Counted from the stretch's first letter, positions 1 to 6,713 are shown. The stretch is DNA of 14,763 nt from Syntrophomonadaceae bacterium (GCA_007130585.1 SLSE01000070.1:1-14763); one strand, 5' to 3'. The notes: generated by a model not told the origin, from the sequence alone. Numbers and translations are program-made.

Positions 1-489
1 ATCCAGCGCCCGGAAGGCATTCTGCAGCACTTTTTCTTTCGGGCATATGTTCAGCGATACCCAGATTGCGTCACAATCCGGATCAGTGATCTCGCTGCCC
101 TCGCAGTTCTTGATCTTGATCCTGTCGTCAAGGTTCAGTTTTTTCACCAGCAGTCCGCCTTTTTTTACGGCATGGTAATCGCAATCCCATCCTTCCACTG
201 TATAGCCCTGTTCCGCCAGGAAAATAGCGGTATAAGGGTAAGGCCCGCTGCCGATGTGAATAACTTTTGCCCCGGGCCGAAGGTTGGCCATGTCCAGTTC
301 TCTTTCCAGCATCCGGCGGTAAAAAATATTATAGTAGGCTCCGGCCAGGAGCGGATGGTCATGGGATAGATTCTCAATTTTTTGTGAAAGGCTGAAAAAA
401 GGCGATACCCGCCTGCGCTCTAATGAGCAGTCGTTAAACTGCGGACAGCTTTCACTAGTCTTTGTTGTCTTAACCTGTGCTACCGGCAT
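1..489 (-). CDS. SAM-dependent methyltransferase, C-terminus beyond window (partial)
   Basis: A class I S-adenosylmethionine-dependent methyltransferase is likely. 163 residues are visible from the ATG at 489, and the frame stays open to the window edge. Residues about 79-103 carry a Rossmann glycine-rich loop (HIGSGPYPYTAIFLAEQGY) followed by VEGWDCD, the usual end of strand beta-2 that holds the SAM ribose. The GSGPxPxT form resembles nicotianamine-synthase-like methyltransferases, but that subfamily is only a guess. The start is supported by an AAGGAG site at 499-504 (minus strand), 9 nt upstream and lying inside the last codons of the membrane-protein gene. The stop of that gene is only 4 bp away, so the two are probably cotranscribed and translationally coupled. 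The substrate is unknown; the neighbour suggests a lipid or envelope link, which is inference. Confidence 0.75.
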   Translation of the reverse strand, partial: MPVAQVKTTKTSESCPQFNDCSLERRRVSPFFSLSQKIENLSHDHPLLAGAYYNIFYRRMLERELDMANLRPGAKVIHIGSGPYPYTAIFLAEQGYTVEGWDCDYHAVKKGGLLVKKLNLDDRIKIKNCEGSEITDPDCDAIWVSLNICPKEKVLQNAFRALD

Positions 490-493
490 AAAT

Positions 494-1573
494 TTATTCT
501 CCTTCCGTAAATTGTTGTTTTACTAAGAAGCCCTGTGAAGAGCGCCCAGTTTCATTTGTACTTCCGGCAGGCGGTAAGCCTTTTACCAGGTCTCCGGCAA
601 TAAAAACCGCTACTGGAACAGACAGCAGCAGGGGAAACCAGTAAGTGGCCAGGCGGGAAAGCAGGGCTACCGACAGCCCGTAAACAGGAAGAATCCCGGC
701 CAGTGAAAAGAGCAGGGCCATACTTCCTTCAAATGAACCGAGACCGCCGGGAAGGAGCGGAACCATACTGATCATGTAAGCAGTAAATGTAATCATGGTT
801 ACCGTGGCCAGGTCCGTTTCAAGGGAAAGCATGCGGCAGACAATAAAGATTTTGACGGGATAGAGGCTCCAGATCAGCGCTGATATAAAAATTAATCCCA
901 GCTGTTCCAGGTAGTTGACCTGGCTGCGTGAACTGACGGATGCTTCCCTGATAAAGCTGCCGACCGCGTGGTATTTTGAACAAACCAGGTTAACTGTCCT
1001 GCCCGGCTTCTCATCACGGCGGGTCCTGTCATTTCTGGCGGATGGGCTCTTAGTTGTGCCGGCTTTTTTATGGAGCCACCAGACAGCTCCGAAGAAAAGA
1101 ACCAGGAATATAAAAGCGCCCGGAACCGCCGGGGGCAGTTGATAACGCCAGGAGCCCAGCCCGAAAGACAGGGCAGCCAGGGCCAGGAAGGGAAGCAGGG
1201 AATAATATTTTAAGGCCAGTATAATGCCGGCCAGCTGTCTGCCGGGAAGTGCAGTCAGCCTGTGGAAGAGGTATACTTTTGCGCTTTCTCCGCCGAGCTT
1301 TGCGGCCGGGGTAATACTTTCCACGTAATTGCCGGCCAGGATTACAGAAAAGATCTTGCCGGCAGAAACGGAGCTGCCCGATTTAATTAGCATAAATTTC
1401 CATTGAAAGGTAGTCAACGCCAGGGTTGCCAGCTGAAGCAGAAAAAGCAAGCCCATGGTTGCCGGGTTGGCTCTGCTCAGCTGTTTTCCCACTTCTTCCC
1501 AACCGAAAAAAACGGCAAAGATTACAAGCGCTCCCAGGCTCAAAAGCAAAAACAAAGGTTTTTTATTAATCAT
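494..1573 (-). CDS. UPF0104 / lysylphosphatidylglycerol synthase TM-domain family protein
   Basis: This 359-residue polytopic membrane protein belongs to the UPF0104 (YbhN / LPG-synthase transmembrane region, AglD-like) family. Hydrophobic segments lie near residues 7-24, 40-55, 113-137, 150-168, 224-250, 258-275 and 302-327. Two conserved family motifs are visible: SITPAAKLGGESAKVY (86-101) and LPGGLGSFEGSM (274-285). The soluble aminoacyl-transferase domain of true MprF is absent, so it is not a complete LPG synthase; relatives are thought to act in lipid or glycolipid handling in the membrane. A strongly charged loop (about 169-220, rich in Lys/Arg) is probably cytoplasmic. The ATG start at 1573 has only a weak GAGG-type site upstream. 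It heads a two-gene minus-strand unit with the methyltransferase. Two tandem palindromes sit just upstream, suggesting regulated expression. Confidence 0.85.
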   Translation of the reverse strand: MINKKPLFLLLSLGALVIFAVFFGWEEVGKQLSRANPATMGLLFLLQLATLALTTFQWKFMLIKSGSSVSAGKIFSVILAGNYVESITPAAKLGGESAKVYLFHRLTALPGRQLAGIILALKYYSLLPFLALAALSFGLGSWRYQLPPAVPGAFIFLVLFFGAVWWLHKKAGTTKSPSARNDRTRRDEKPGRTVNLVCSKYHAVGSFIREASVSSRSQVNYLEQLGLIFISALIWSLYPVKIFIVCRMLSLETDLATVTMITFTAYMISMVPLLPGGLGSFEGSMALLFSLAGILPVYGLSVALLSRLATYWFPLLLSVPVAVFIAGDLVKGLPPAGSTNETGRSSQGFLVKQQFTEGE

Positions 1574-1599
1574 ATCCGGACAGCCTCATCTTCTTCCCT

Positions 1600-1638
1600 G
1601 TTAGTAAGGTTTTACTAACTTAGTAAGGCCTTGCTAAC
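1600..1638. promoter_or_regulatory. Two tandem palindromes, probable repressor operators
   Basis: Site 1 (1600-1619) reads GTTAGTAAGGTTTTACTAAC: perfect 8-bp arms around a 4-bp centre. Site 2 (1620-1637) reads TTAGTAAGGCCTTGCTAA, with 9-bp arms and one mismatch. The two cores repeat at a 19-bp interval, nearly two helical turns, so dimers would bind on the same face. They lie 27-65 bp upstream of the UPF0104 start on its minus-strand leader. The form is typical of TetR/MarR-like operators and loosely resembles the FapR box (TTAGTAC...GTACTAA), but the regulator is not in the window. There is no U-tract, so a terminator is unlikely. Confidence 0.6.
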
Positions 1639-1722
1639 TTATAGGGCTTTTATTATGCCCTCCCCTTTGATATGAGAGCAGGGTCAGGGCATAAGACAGC
1701 CTATGTTATTGCTACCTAACTT

Positions 1723-1751
1723 TTATAACACGGGATAGCAGCGTTTGTCAA
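1723..1751 (-). promoter_or_regulatory. Minus-strand vegetative promoter for the UPF0104-methyltransferase unit
   Basis: On the minus strand a perfect TTGACA -35 box (1751-1746) is followed by a 17-bp spacer and a TTATAA -10 box (1728-1723). Transcription would start near 1716 and give a leader of about 140 nt that includes the tandem palindromes. A weaker alternative -10 (CATAAT, 1657-1652) lies closer to the palindromes but lacks a good -35. The -35 box overlaps the plus-strand -35 of the nuoE promoter almost completely. Confidence 0.6.
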
Positions 1752-1773
1752 GACCCGGTCTTAGGGTTATAAT
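1745..1773 (+). promoter_or_regulatory. Vegetative promoter of the nuoEF diaphorase operon
   Basis: TTGTCA (1745-1750), a 17-bp spacer and a perfect TATAAT (1768-1773) form a near-consensus housekeeping-sigma promoter. It is followed by an AAGGAG ribosome binding site at 1799-1804 and the nuoE start at 1814. The leader would be about 35 nt. The -35 hexamer is shared, on the opposite strand, with the divergent promoter. Confidence 0.75.
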
Positions 1774-1813
1774 TGTTAAGGTTGAAAAAGTTTTTTACAA
1801 GGAGATGTAGTCG

Positions 1814-2371
1814 TTGCAGTTACTGGATGGCGAGAAGGAGCAAATCCTTTCTGTAGTTGATAGAGTGCTTAACAAGAGCAACAAAAAGCGGGAAGATTTA
1901 ATTCCCGTTTTACAACAGGTCCAGGCTGAACTGGGCTATCTTCCGGCCCTGGCCATGGAAAAAATAGCCGCAGGCACGGGGGTGCCGGCCGCCGATATTT
2001 ACGGGCTGGCCACTTTCTATAACCAGTTTCGGCTTAACCCCCCTGGCGATCACCAGGTAAAAGTCTGTCTCGGAACCGCCTGCTATATGGTTGGCGGCGA
2101 CATTACCCTTGAATCGTTCGAACGGCGGATGGAAATCAGGGAAGGCGAAACAACCCCTGACCGCCGCTACAGCCTGGAACGGGTGGCCTGTGTCGGGTGC
2201 TGCACAATGGCGCCTGTAGTGGTTGTTGATGATCAGGTGGAGGGTAAGGTTACCCCGACCAGGGTGGATGGGATTATGCTTGAGCTGGAGGCCAAAAACG
2301 GCCAAACCGGAAAAGAGGACCAATCTGCAGGCGGCCGTGACGGCAGACAAGAAGAAGGTGAACAGGAATGA
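1814..2371 (+). CDS. nuoE: NADH-dependent oxidoreductase 24-kDa subunit (NuoE/HoxE/HydC type)
   Basis: This 185-residue thioredoxin-like [2Fe-2S] subunit belongs to the NADH dehydrogenase module shared by complex I, NAD-reducing hydrogenases and bifurcating hydrogenases. The four cluster ligands are intact: C85 and C90 in CLGTAC, then C126 and C130 in CVGCC. An N-terminal helical region (1-60) with the family pattern LIPVLQQVQAELGYLP precedes the thioredoxin fold, and the last 30 residues are a hydrophilic Glu/Gln/Gly-rich tail beyond the usual core. The start is a TTG, chosen because AAGGAG (1799-1804) sits 9 nt upstream and because it gives the normal N-terminus. The stop overlaps the nuoF start by ATGA, so the subunits are coupled. 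It would accept electrons from the flavoprotein in the cytoplasm. Confidence 0.93.
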   Translation: MQLLDGEKEQILSVVDRVLNKSNKKREDLIPVLQQVQAELGYLPALAMEKIAAGTGVPAADIYGLATFYNQFRLNPPGDHQVKVCLGTACYMVGGDITLESFERRMEIREGETTPDRRYSLERVACVGCCTMAPVVVVDDQVEGKVTPTRVDGIMLELEAKNGQTGKEDQSAGGRDGRQEEGEQE

Positions 2372-4278
2372 GTACTTCCGGACCCCGTGAAGAATACGGC
2401 AAACTGCTTGAGGAAGCCAGGGAAAAGGTTAAATCAGGAGAAGGCAGGGCCCGGGTTCTGGTCGGAACCGCAACCTGCGGTGTATCGGCGGGAGCTTTGA
2501 AAATAAAAGAGGACTTTATAAACGAAATACAATCAAAGGGCCTTGACGCTGATGTTGTGGAAGTGGGCTGCATGGGGCACTGTTATGCAGAACCGCTGGC
2601 GGTTATCGCCAAACCCGGCTTTCCCCCGGTCTGTTACGGTTATCTTGATGACGGCCTTGTACACCGCCTGGTGGAAGATTTTTTAGCCGGAGACGATCCC
2701 TCCTATGAATATGCTCTTGCTGCCCTGGAACGAAACGATGTTTTTCCGACCTTTGAGGATTTTCCGCGCGGAGTGTACGAGGAAAAATTGATTCTCGAAA
2801 ACTGCGGTTACATCGATGCCTACGATCTGGACAGCTATATAGCCCGTGATGGTTACGGGGCCCTGGCAAAAGCGCTCTCCGGCGAACCCCGGGCAGTCCT
2901 GGAAGAAGTTAAGGCAGCCAACCTGCGCGGGCGCGGCGGAGCCGGGTTTCCGGCCGGAATCAAGTGGGAAGCCTCCTTAAACGGCGGGGATAGTGAAAAA
3001 TATGTTATCTGCAATGCCGATGAAGGCGATCCCGGCGCTTTCATGGATCGAAGCATTTTGGAGTCGGATCCCCACCTTGTTATAGAAGGAATGATCCTCT
3101 GCGCTTACGCGATCGGCGCTGAAAAGGGTTATTTATATATCAGGGCCGAGTATCCGCGTGCCGTGGGGCATGTGCAGCAGGCCATTGACCGGGCCCGGGA
3201 AAAAGGCCTGCTCGGCACTTCCATACTGGGAACTGATTTTAATTTTGATCTTGAAATATTCCAGGGGTCAGGGGCTTTTGTCTGCGGCGAGGCTACTGCC
3301 CTGGTAAGTTCGATGGAAGGGAAAATGGGTATGCCTGAAAGCAGGCCTCCACGCCTGGCCAGCCATGGCCTCAGGGGAAAACCGACCATCCTGAATAACG
3401 TTAAAACCTTTGCCTATGTGCCTTTTATCATCAACCGGGGAGCCGACTGGTTTAAAGGAATCGGTACGGAAGAAAGTCCCGGAACGGCGGTATTTTCGCT
3501 GGTTGGCAAGGTAAACAGCACGGGGCTGGTTGAGGTGCCGATGGGAACGACACTTCGCCAGTTAATTTTTGAGGTGGGCGACGGTTTGCGTGACGGTAAA
3601 GAATTTAAAGCGGTACAAATCGGCGGGCCCTCGGGCGGTTGCCTTCCGGAATCGGCTCTTGATGTTCCCATTGACTTTGATTCCCTTCATGAGGCGGGAG
3701 CGATCATGGGCTCCGGAGGCCTGGTTGTGATGGACGAGAATGATTGCATGGTTGCCGTAGCCCGTTATTTCCTGGAGTTCACCCAGCACGAATCATGCGG
3801 CAAGTGTACTTTCTGCCGCCTGGGGACAAAGCATATGCTCGATATCCTTAACGATATCTGCAGGGGGGAAGGCGATCCCGAAACTCTCAACCTCCTTAAA
3901 GAGCTGGCTGAAGATGTGCGCGACGGTTCGCTCTGCAACCTGGGAAGGACCGCGCCTAACCCGGTTTTAACGACCCTGAAGTACTTTATGGATGAATATA
4001 AAGCTCATATTGAAGAGGGATGCTGCCCGGCCCGGGTCTGCCGTGATTTGATCCTTTTTTATATCGAACCGCCCCGGTGCAGCAAGCTCTGCAATGTCTG
4101 CGTGGGAAGCTGCCCCACTGAAGCAATATTTACCAGGGATGATGGCTTGAAGGAGATTGACCAGGAAAAATGCGTTAAATGCAACAACTGCCTTAAAGCC
4201 TGCCCGCCTGAATATAATGCGGTAATTAAGCTTTCGCCTCCTGTGCTGCCGCCGGAAAAGGAGAAAAAAGCGAAATGA
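2368..4278 (+). CDS. nuoF: NADH-binding flavoprotein subunit NuoF/HydB/HndC type, with N- and C-terminal Fe-S domains
   Basis: This 636-residue subunit oxidises or reduces NAD(H) through FMN and passes electrons along iron-sulphur clusters. From the N-terminus: a thioredoxin-like [2Fe-2S] domain (about 28-105; C37, C68, C72 visible); the NADH/FMN core with GRGGAGFPAGIKW (188-200), NADEGDPGAFMDR (216-228) and GSGAFVCGEATAL (300-312); the N3-type [4Fe-4S] site ESCGKCTFC plus a distant Cys (C477, C480, C483, C523); and a C-terminal ferredoxin domain (C571, C575, C578, C582 and C602, C605, C608, C612). This long form is typical of HydB of bifurcating hydrogenases and related formate dehydrogenase modules, not plain complex I. 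Two oddities: V32 stands where a first [2Fe-2S] Cys is expected, and the first ferredoxin motif has one extra residue (CSKLC). It overlaps both neighbours by ATGA. Confidence 0.94.
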   Translation: MSTSGPREEYGKLLEEAREKVKSGEGRARVLVGTATCGVSAGALKIKEDFINEIQSKGLDADVVEVGCMGHCYAEPLAVIAKPGFPPVCYGYLDDGLVHRLVEDFLAGDDPSYEYALAALERNDVFPTFEDFPRGVYEEKLILENCGYIDAYDLDSYIARDGYGALAKALSGEPRAVLEEVKAANLRGRGGAGFPAGIKWEASLNGGDSEKYVICNADEGDPGAFMDRSILESDPHLVIEGMILCAYAIGAEKGYLYIRAEYPRAVGHVQQAIDRAREKGLLGTSILGTDFNFDLEIFQGSGAFVCGEATALVSSMEGKMGMPESRPPRLASHGLRGKPTILNNVKTFAYVPFIINRGADWFKGIGTEESPGTAVFSLVGKVNSTGLVEVPMGTTLRQLIFEVGDGLRDGKEFKAVQIGGPSGGCLPESALDVPIDFDSLHEAGAIMGSGGLVVMDENDCMVAVARYFLEFTQHESCGKCTFCRLGTKHMLDILNDICRGEGDPETLNLLKELAEDVRDGSLCNLGRTAPNPVLTTLKYFMDEYKAHIEEGCCPARVCRDLILFYIEPPRCSKLCNVCVGSCPTEAIFTRDDGLKEIDQEKCVKCNNCLKACPPEYNAVIKLSPPVLPPEKEKKAK

Positions 4279-4928
4279 GTGAATATGTAAAAATTGTCAT
4301 AGACGGCACGGAAGTTAAAGCCAGGCGCGGGGAAAAACTGCTCTGGGCAGCCCTGGAAAATGACATCTATATCCCCCACCTCTGCGCCATCAGGGAAGAA
4401 GCAAGGCCGAACGCTTCCTGCCGCCTATGTTTCGTTGAAGTTGAAGGAACGCAGGATCCCGTGCCTTCCTGTACCAGAACAGTAGAAGATGGCATGGTGG
4501 TGAAAACCAGGAGTCCCCGCGTGGACCGCCTGGTCAAGACAGGTTTTGAACTGCTGCTCTCTGATCACGACCTGAAATGCCGCCAGTGCCCTGCCAACCG
4601 TAATTGCGCCCTGCAGACGATAGCAAAAAAGCGCGGCCTGAAGCTGAAACAAAAAAGATTTAAACCGGTAGCCAGGAATTACGAAATTGATGACAGCCCG
4701 GAAGAATTTGCTTTTAACCGCAACCGCTGTGTGCTCTGCGGACAGTGTGTTTTTGCCGACCGCAGGGAGAACGAAACCGGGGTGATCGGATTTGCCGGGC
4801 GCGGCATAAACCGGGTGGTGACCACCTTCCAGGACCTTCCCCTGGCCGAATCGATCTGCAGGAAATGCAAGGTGTGTGTCGATGTCTGCCCGGTGGGCGC
4901 CCTTTACTACAAGAAAAGTCCGGAATAG
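4275..4928 (+). CDS. HoxU-like / NuoG N-terminal iron-sulphur subunit
   Basis: A 217-residue iron-sulphur protein equivalent to the N-terminal part of NuoG or HydA and to stand-alone HoxU. Residues 1-75 form a plant-type [2Fe-2S] ferredoxin (C37, C49, C52, C66). SDHDLKCRQCPANRNC gives the His-Cys3 [4Fe-4S] site (H98, C102, C105, C111). Residues 150-206 hold a two-cluster ferredoxin domain: C152, C155, C158, then C195, C198, C201, C205. The usual fourth Cys of the first motif is Asp162 (CVLCGQCVFADRRE), so one cluster has an altered ligand set. The chain ends after the ferredoxin domain: neither the H-cluster domain of [FeFe] hydrogenase nor the molybdopterin domain of NuoG/FdhA follows. It is probably the electron-exit subunit of the diaphorase and docks an unseen catalytic partner. 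Its start overlaps the nuoF stop (ATGA). Confidence 0.88.
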   Translation: MSEYVKIVIDGTEVKARRGEKLLWAALENDIYIPHLCAIREEARPNASCRLCFVEVEGTQDPVPSCTRTVEDGMVVKTRSPRVDRLVKTGFELLLSDHDLKCRQCPANRNCALQTIAKKRGLKLKQKRFKPVARNYEIDDSPEEFAFNRNRCVLCGQCVFADRRENETGVIGFAGRGINRVVTTFQDLPLAESICRKCKVCVDVCPVGALYYKKSPE

Positions 4929-5128
4929 GCACTGCTTGCTTGATCGAAGATAAGGCCCGAAAAAGCCGTCTTGAATGCAAATTTATTTATCGCTGCCCTG
5001 CCCGTATTTCTTGCCTTTTCAAAGCGGATTCTTTTAAAAATATCTTTTCTCGTCCTGTCTTCATGCCGCTGGTGGCGGGCGCCTCCCCGGGCCGGGTCAG
5101 TTAATCTGGCAGGTTGCTTTATGTCCAG

Positions 5129-5152
5129 AAAAGCCTTTAAAAACAGGCTTTT
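5129..5152. terminator. Possible bidirectional hairpin terminator
   Basis: AAAAGCCT (5129-5136), an 8-nt loop and AGGCTTTT (5145-5152) form a perfect 8-bp stem whose outer A/T bases supply a short U-run on either strand. It lies 200 bp after the diaphorase operon and just before the next promoter, a sensible place for a terminator. The stem has only three G/C pairs, so it may be weak. Confidence 0.45.
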
Positions 5153-5166
5153 CCCGGTTCTTATTT

Positions 5167-5195
5167 TTTACAAATCCCCCCGAACATGTTATACT
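5167..5195 (+). promoter_or_regulatory. Vegetative promoter of the asparagine-synthetase-like operon
   Basis: TTTACA (5167-5172), a 17-bp spacer and TATACT (5190-5195) form a good housekeeping promoter. The leader is about 55 nt and ends with AGGAG (5241-5245), 10 nt before the ATG at 5256. Confidence 0.6.
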
Positions 5196-5255
5196 TATAT
5201 TAACTTCTTCTGCCTTTTCGCAGGAGAAAAATTAATTTATAGGAGCTGACTTTTA

Positions 5256-6713
5256 ATGTCCGGGCTAGTTGCCATCTTTGGCAAGAAAAGTGAAGAATCC
5301 GATCTGGAACCGCTTATAGAAAGTGTTAAATTCAGGGGCGCCACAAAGGGCCTGCAGGCTGATGAAGAGGGTTACGGTATGGCGACCCTGAGCAGCTCCG
5401 CTTCGGGTAAAGAAAGTGACATATCCGCAGCGCTGGACGGATATATGGTGTTTTCTGAAGAGGAAGGGACTATTATGCAGGGTGGTGAAGGTGAAGACAG
5501 GTTTTGTGACCTGTTTGATAAGGAAGGCCTTTCCTGTTTCGAGAGCATCGAGGGAGAATTTGCCATAGCGTATTTTGACGAAGATGGCAGTCACCTGGTG
5601 GCCCGCGACCCCTTTGGGGTTAAGCCTTTGTATTACGCCAAAAAAGAGGGGACCCTCTATATTGCCCCGGAAATAAAAGCGCTTATTGATCTCGATGTCC
5701 CGATCAAAGAGGCCCCTCCCGGCAGCTACCTGGATGATAAAAGAGGATGGGTGAAATATTATAAAGTGCCGCGGGTTATTGAAAATAAAGATCTTACCCT
5801 CGAAGAAGCCGAAGAAAAAATGCGCCAGCTGCTTTACCTTGCCGTGGAAGAAAGGGTTAAGGGCGCGCAAAACCTGGGCTTTTACCTGAGCGGCGGTCTT
5901 GACAGCAGCATTATCGCTGCGCTGGGGTCCGAAATATCAGATCAGCAGATTGACACCTATACTGTCGGTGTAAAAGGCAGCCAGGATATAGAATATGCCA
6001 GGATTGTTGCTGAAAGAATCGGCGCCAACCCCCATGTTTACACGTATAGCCTTGATGAAATGCTCGAAGTCCTGCCCAAGGTAATTTTTCACCTGGAGTC
6101 TTTCGACTGTGCCTACGTGCGCTCGTCGATTCCCAACTATCTTGCCGCCCGTTATGCTGCCAGGGACGGCCGCAGGATAATGGTTACCGGGGAAGGGGCC
6201 GATGAGATTTTCGCCGGTTACAGCTATCTGAAGACGCTTGATTCTGAACAGGAAATTACCGAGGAGATTGAAGGGTTTCTGAAAAATTTAAGCAAAACGG
6301 GCTTGCAGAGAGTGGATCGCATGAATGCCGCTCACGGGCTGGACTGCAGGGTGCCTTTCCTGAAACCGGCCCTGCTGGAACTGGTTCAGCAGTTCCCCCT
6401 GGACTGGAAACTGCATGACCGTGAAGAAGACGAGCCCGTTGACAAGTGGATCCTCAGGCGCGCTTTTGTGCCGGAATTGGGTTCCAAGGTGGCCTGGCGG
6501 GAAAAGCAGCAGTTTGACCAGGGATCGGGATCTTCGGATATGCTGACTGCAGTGGCGGAAGAAGCGATCAGCGATGCAGAATATGCCCGTGAATCAGCTG
6601 ATGCTCCCGTGCCGGTCAGGAACAAGGAAGAACTGTATTACTACCGGATATTCAGGCGCTATTTCCCGGAATCAATACTTCCGCTCGTGGGGCGCTGGAC
6701 AAAAACCAGTTAA
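5256..6713 (+). CDS. Asparagine-synthetase-like protein with degenerate glutaminase domain
   Basis: A 485-residue two-domain protein of the AsnB family. The C-terminal ATP-pyrophosphatase half is well preserved: PP-loop SGGLDSS (212-218), GEGADEIFAGYSYL (312-325) and GLDCRVPFL (361-369), so it should adenylate a carboxylate. The N-terminal class II glutaminase half keeps the fold signature (GEFAIAYF..., ARDPFGVKPLYYA, 100-128). However, it starts MSGLVAIFG, with Ser2 in place of the obligatory nucleophile Cys2, and it lacks the RGPD and NGEIYN glutamine-pocket motifs. Glutamine hydrolysis is therefore unlikely; free ammonia or another amine may be the nitrogen donor, as in the glutaminase-dead beta-lactam synthetases of the same fold. 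The ATG follows AGGAG at 5241-5245. It begins a plus-strand run that continues 20 bp later with a HAD phosphatase. The true substrate is uncertain. Confidence 0.88.
   Translation: MSGLVAIFGKKSEESDLEPLIESVKFRGATKGLQADEEGYGMATLSSSASGKESDISAALDGYMVFSEEEGTIMQGGEGEDRFCDLFDKEGLSCFESIEGEFAIAYFDEDGSHLVARDPFGVKPLYYAKKEGTLYIAPEIKALIDLDVPIKEAPPGSYLDDKRGWVKYYKVPRVIENKDLTLEEAEEKMRQLLYLAVEERVKGAQNLGFYLSGGLDSSIIAALGSEISDQQIDTYTVGVKGSQDIEYARIVAERIGANPHVYTYSLDEMLEVLPKVIFHLESFDCAYVRSSIPNYLAARYAARDGRRIMVTGEGADEIFAGYSYLKTLDSEQEITEEIEGFLKNLSKTGLQRVDRMNAAHGLDCRVPFLKPALLELVQQFPLDWKLHDREEDEPVDKWILRRAFVPELGSKVAWREKQQFDQGSGSSDMLTAVAEEAISDAEYARESADAPVPVRNKEELYYYRIFRRYFPESILPLVGRWTKTS

Larger units (their letters stand above)
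4929..5255 (+). other. Intergenic gap between the diaphorase operon and the asparagine-synthetase-like gene
   Basis: This 327-bp gap has no convincing gene. It holds a perfect 8-bp hairpin (5129-5152) and the promoter and ribosome binding site of the downstream gene. The first 200 bp show no strong terminator directly after the HoxU-like stop and no RNA structure that I recognise. A hydrophobic reading frame from TTG 4971 has no ribosome binding site and runs through the promoter, so it was not called. Confidence 0.6.

Noticed and set aside
1600..1638. Palindromes as a transcription terminator
   Set aside because: They are A/T-rich, lack a following U-run and sit upstream of both divergent genes, not downstream of one.
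1910..2350. 146-residue minus-strand reading frame opposite nuoE
   Set aside because: nuoE is supported by all four cluster cysteines, promoter and ribosome binding site; the reverse frame has none of these.
4971..5249. 92-residue reading frame from TTG in the gap before the asparagine-synthetase-like gene
   Set aside because: No ribosome binding site, a TTG start, an amino-acid pattern with no family features, and it runs through the promoter and the hairpin.
5256..5300. A missed upstream Cys start for the asparagine-synthetase-like protein
   Set aside because: ATG 5256 has a well-placed AGGAG, the residues after it match the family N-terminus with Ser in place of Cys, and no nearby in-frame ATG-TGC/TGT start is present.
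5265..5870. 201-residue minus-strand reading frame opposite the asparagine-synthetase-like gene
   Set aside because: It is a mirror of a well-supported gene and has no recognisable motif.
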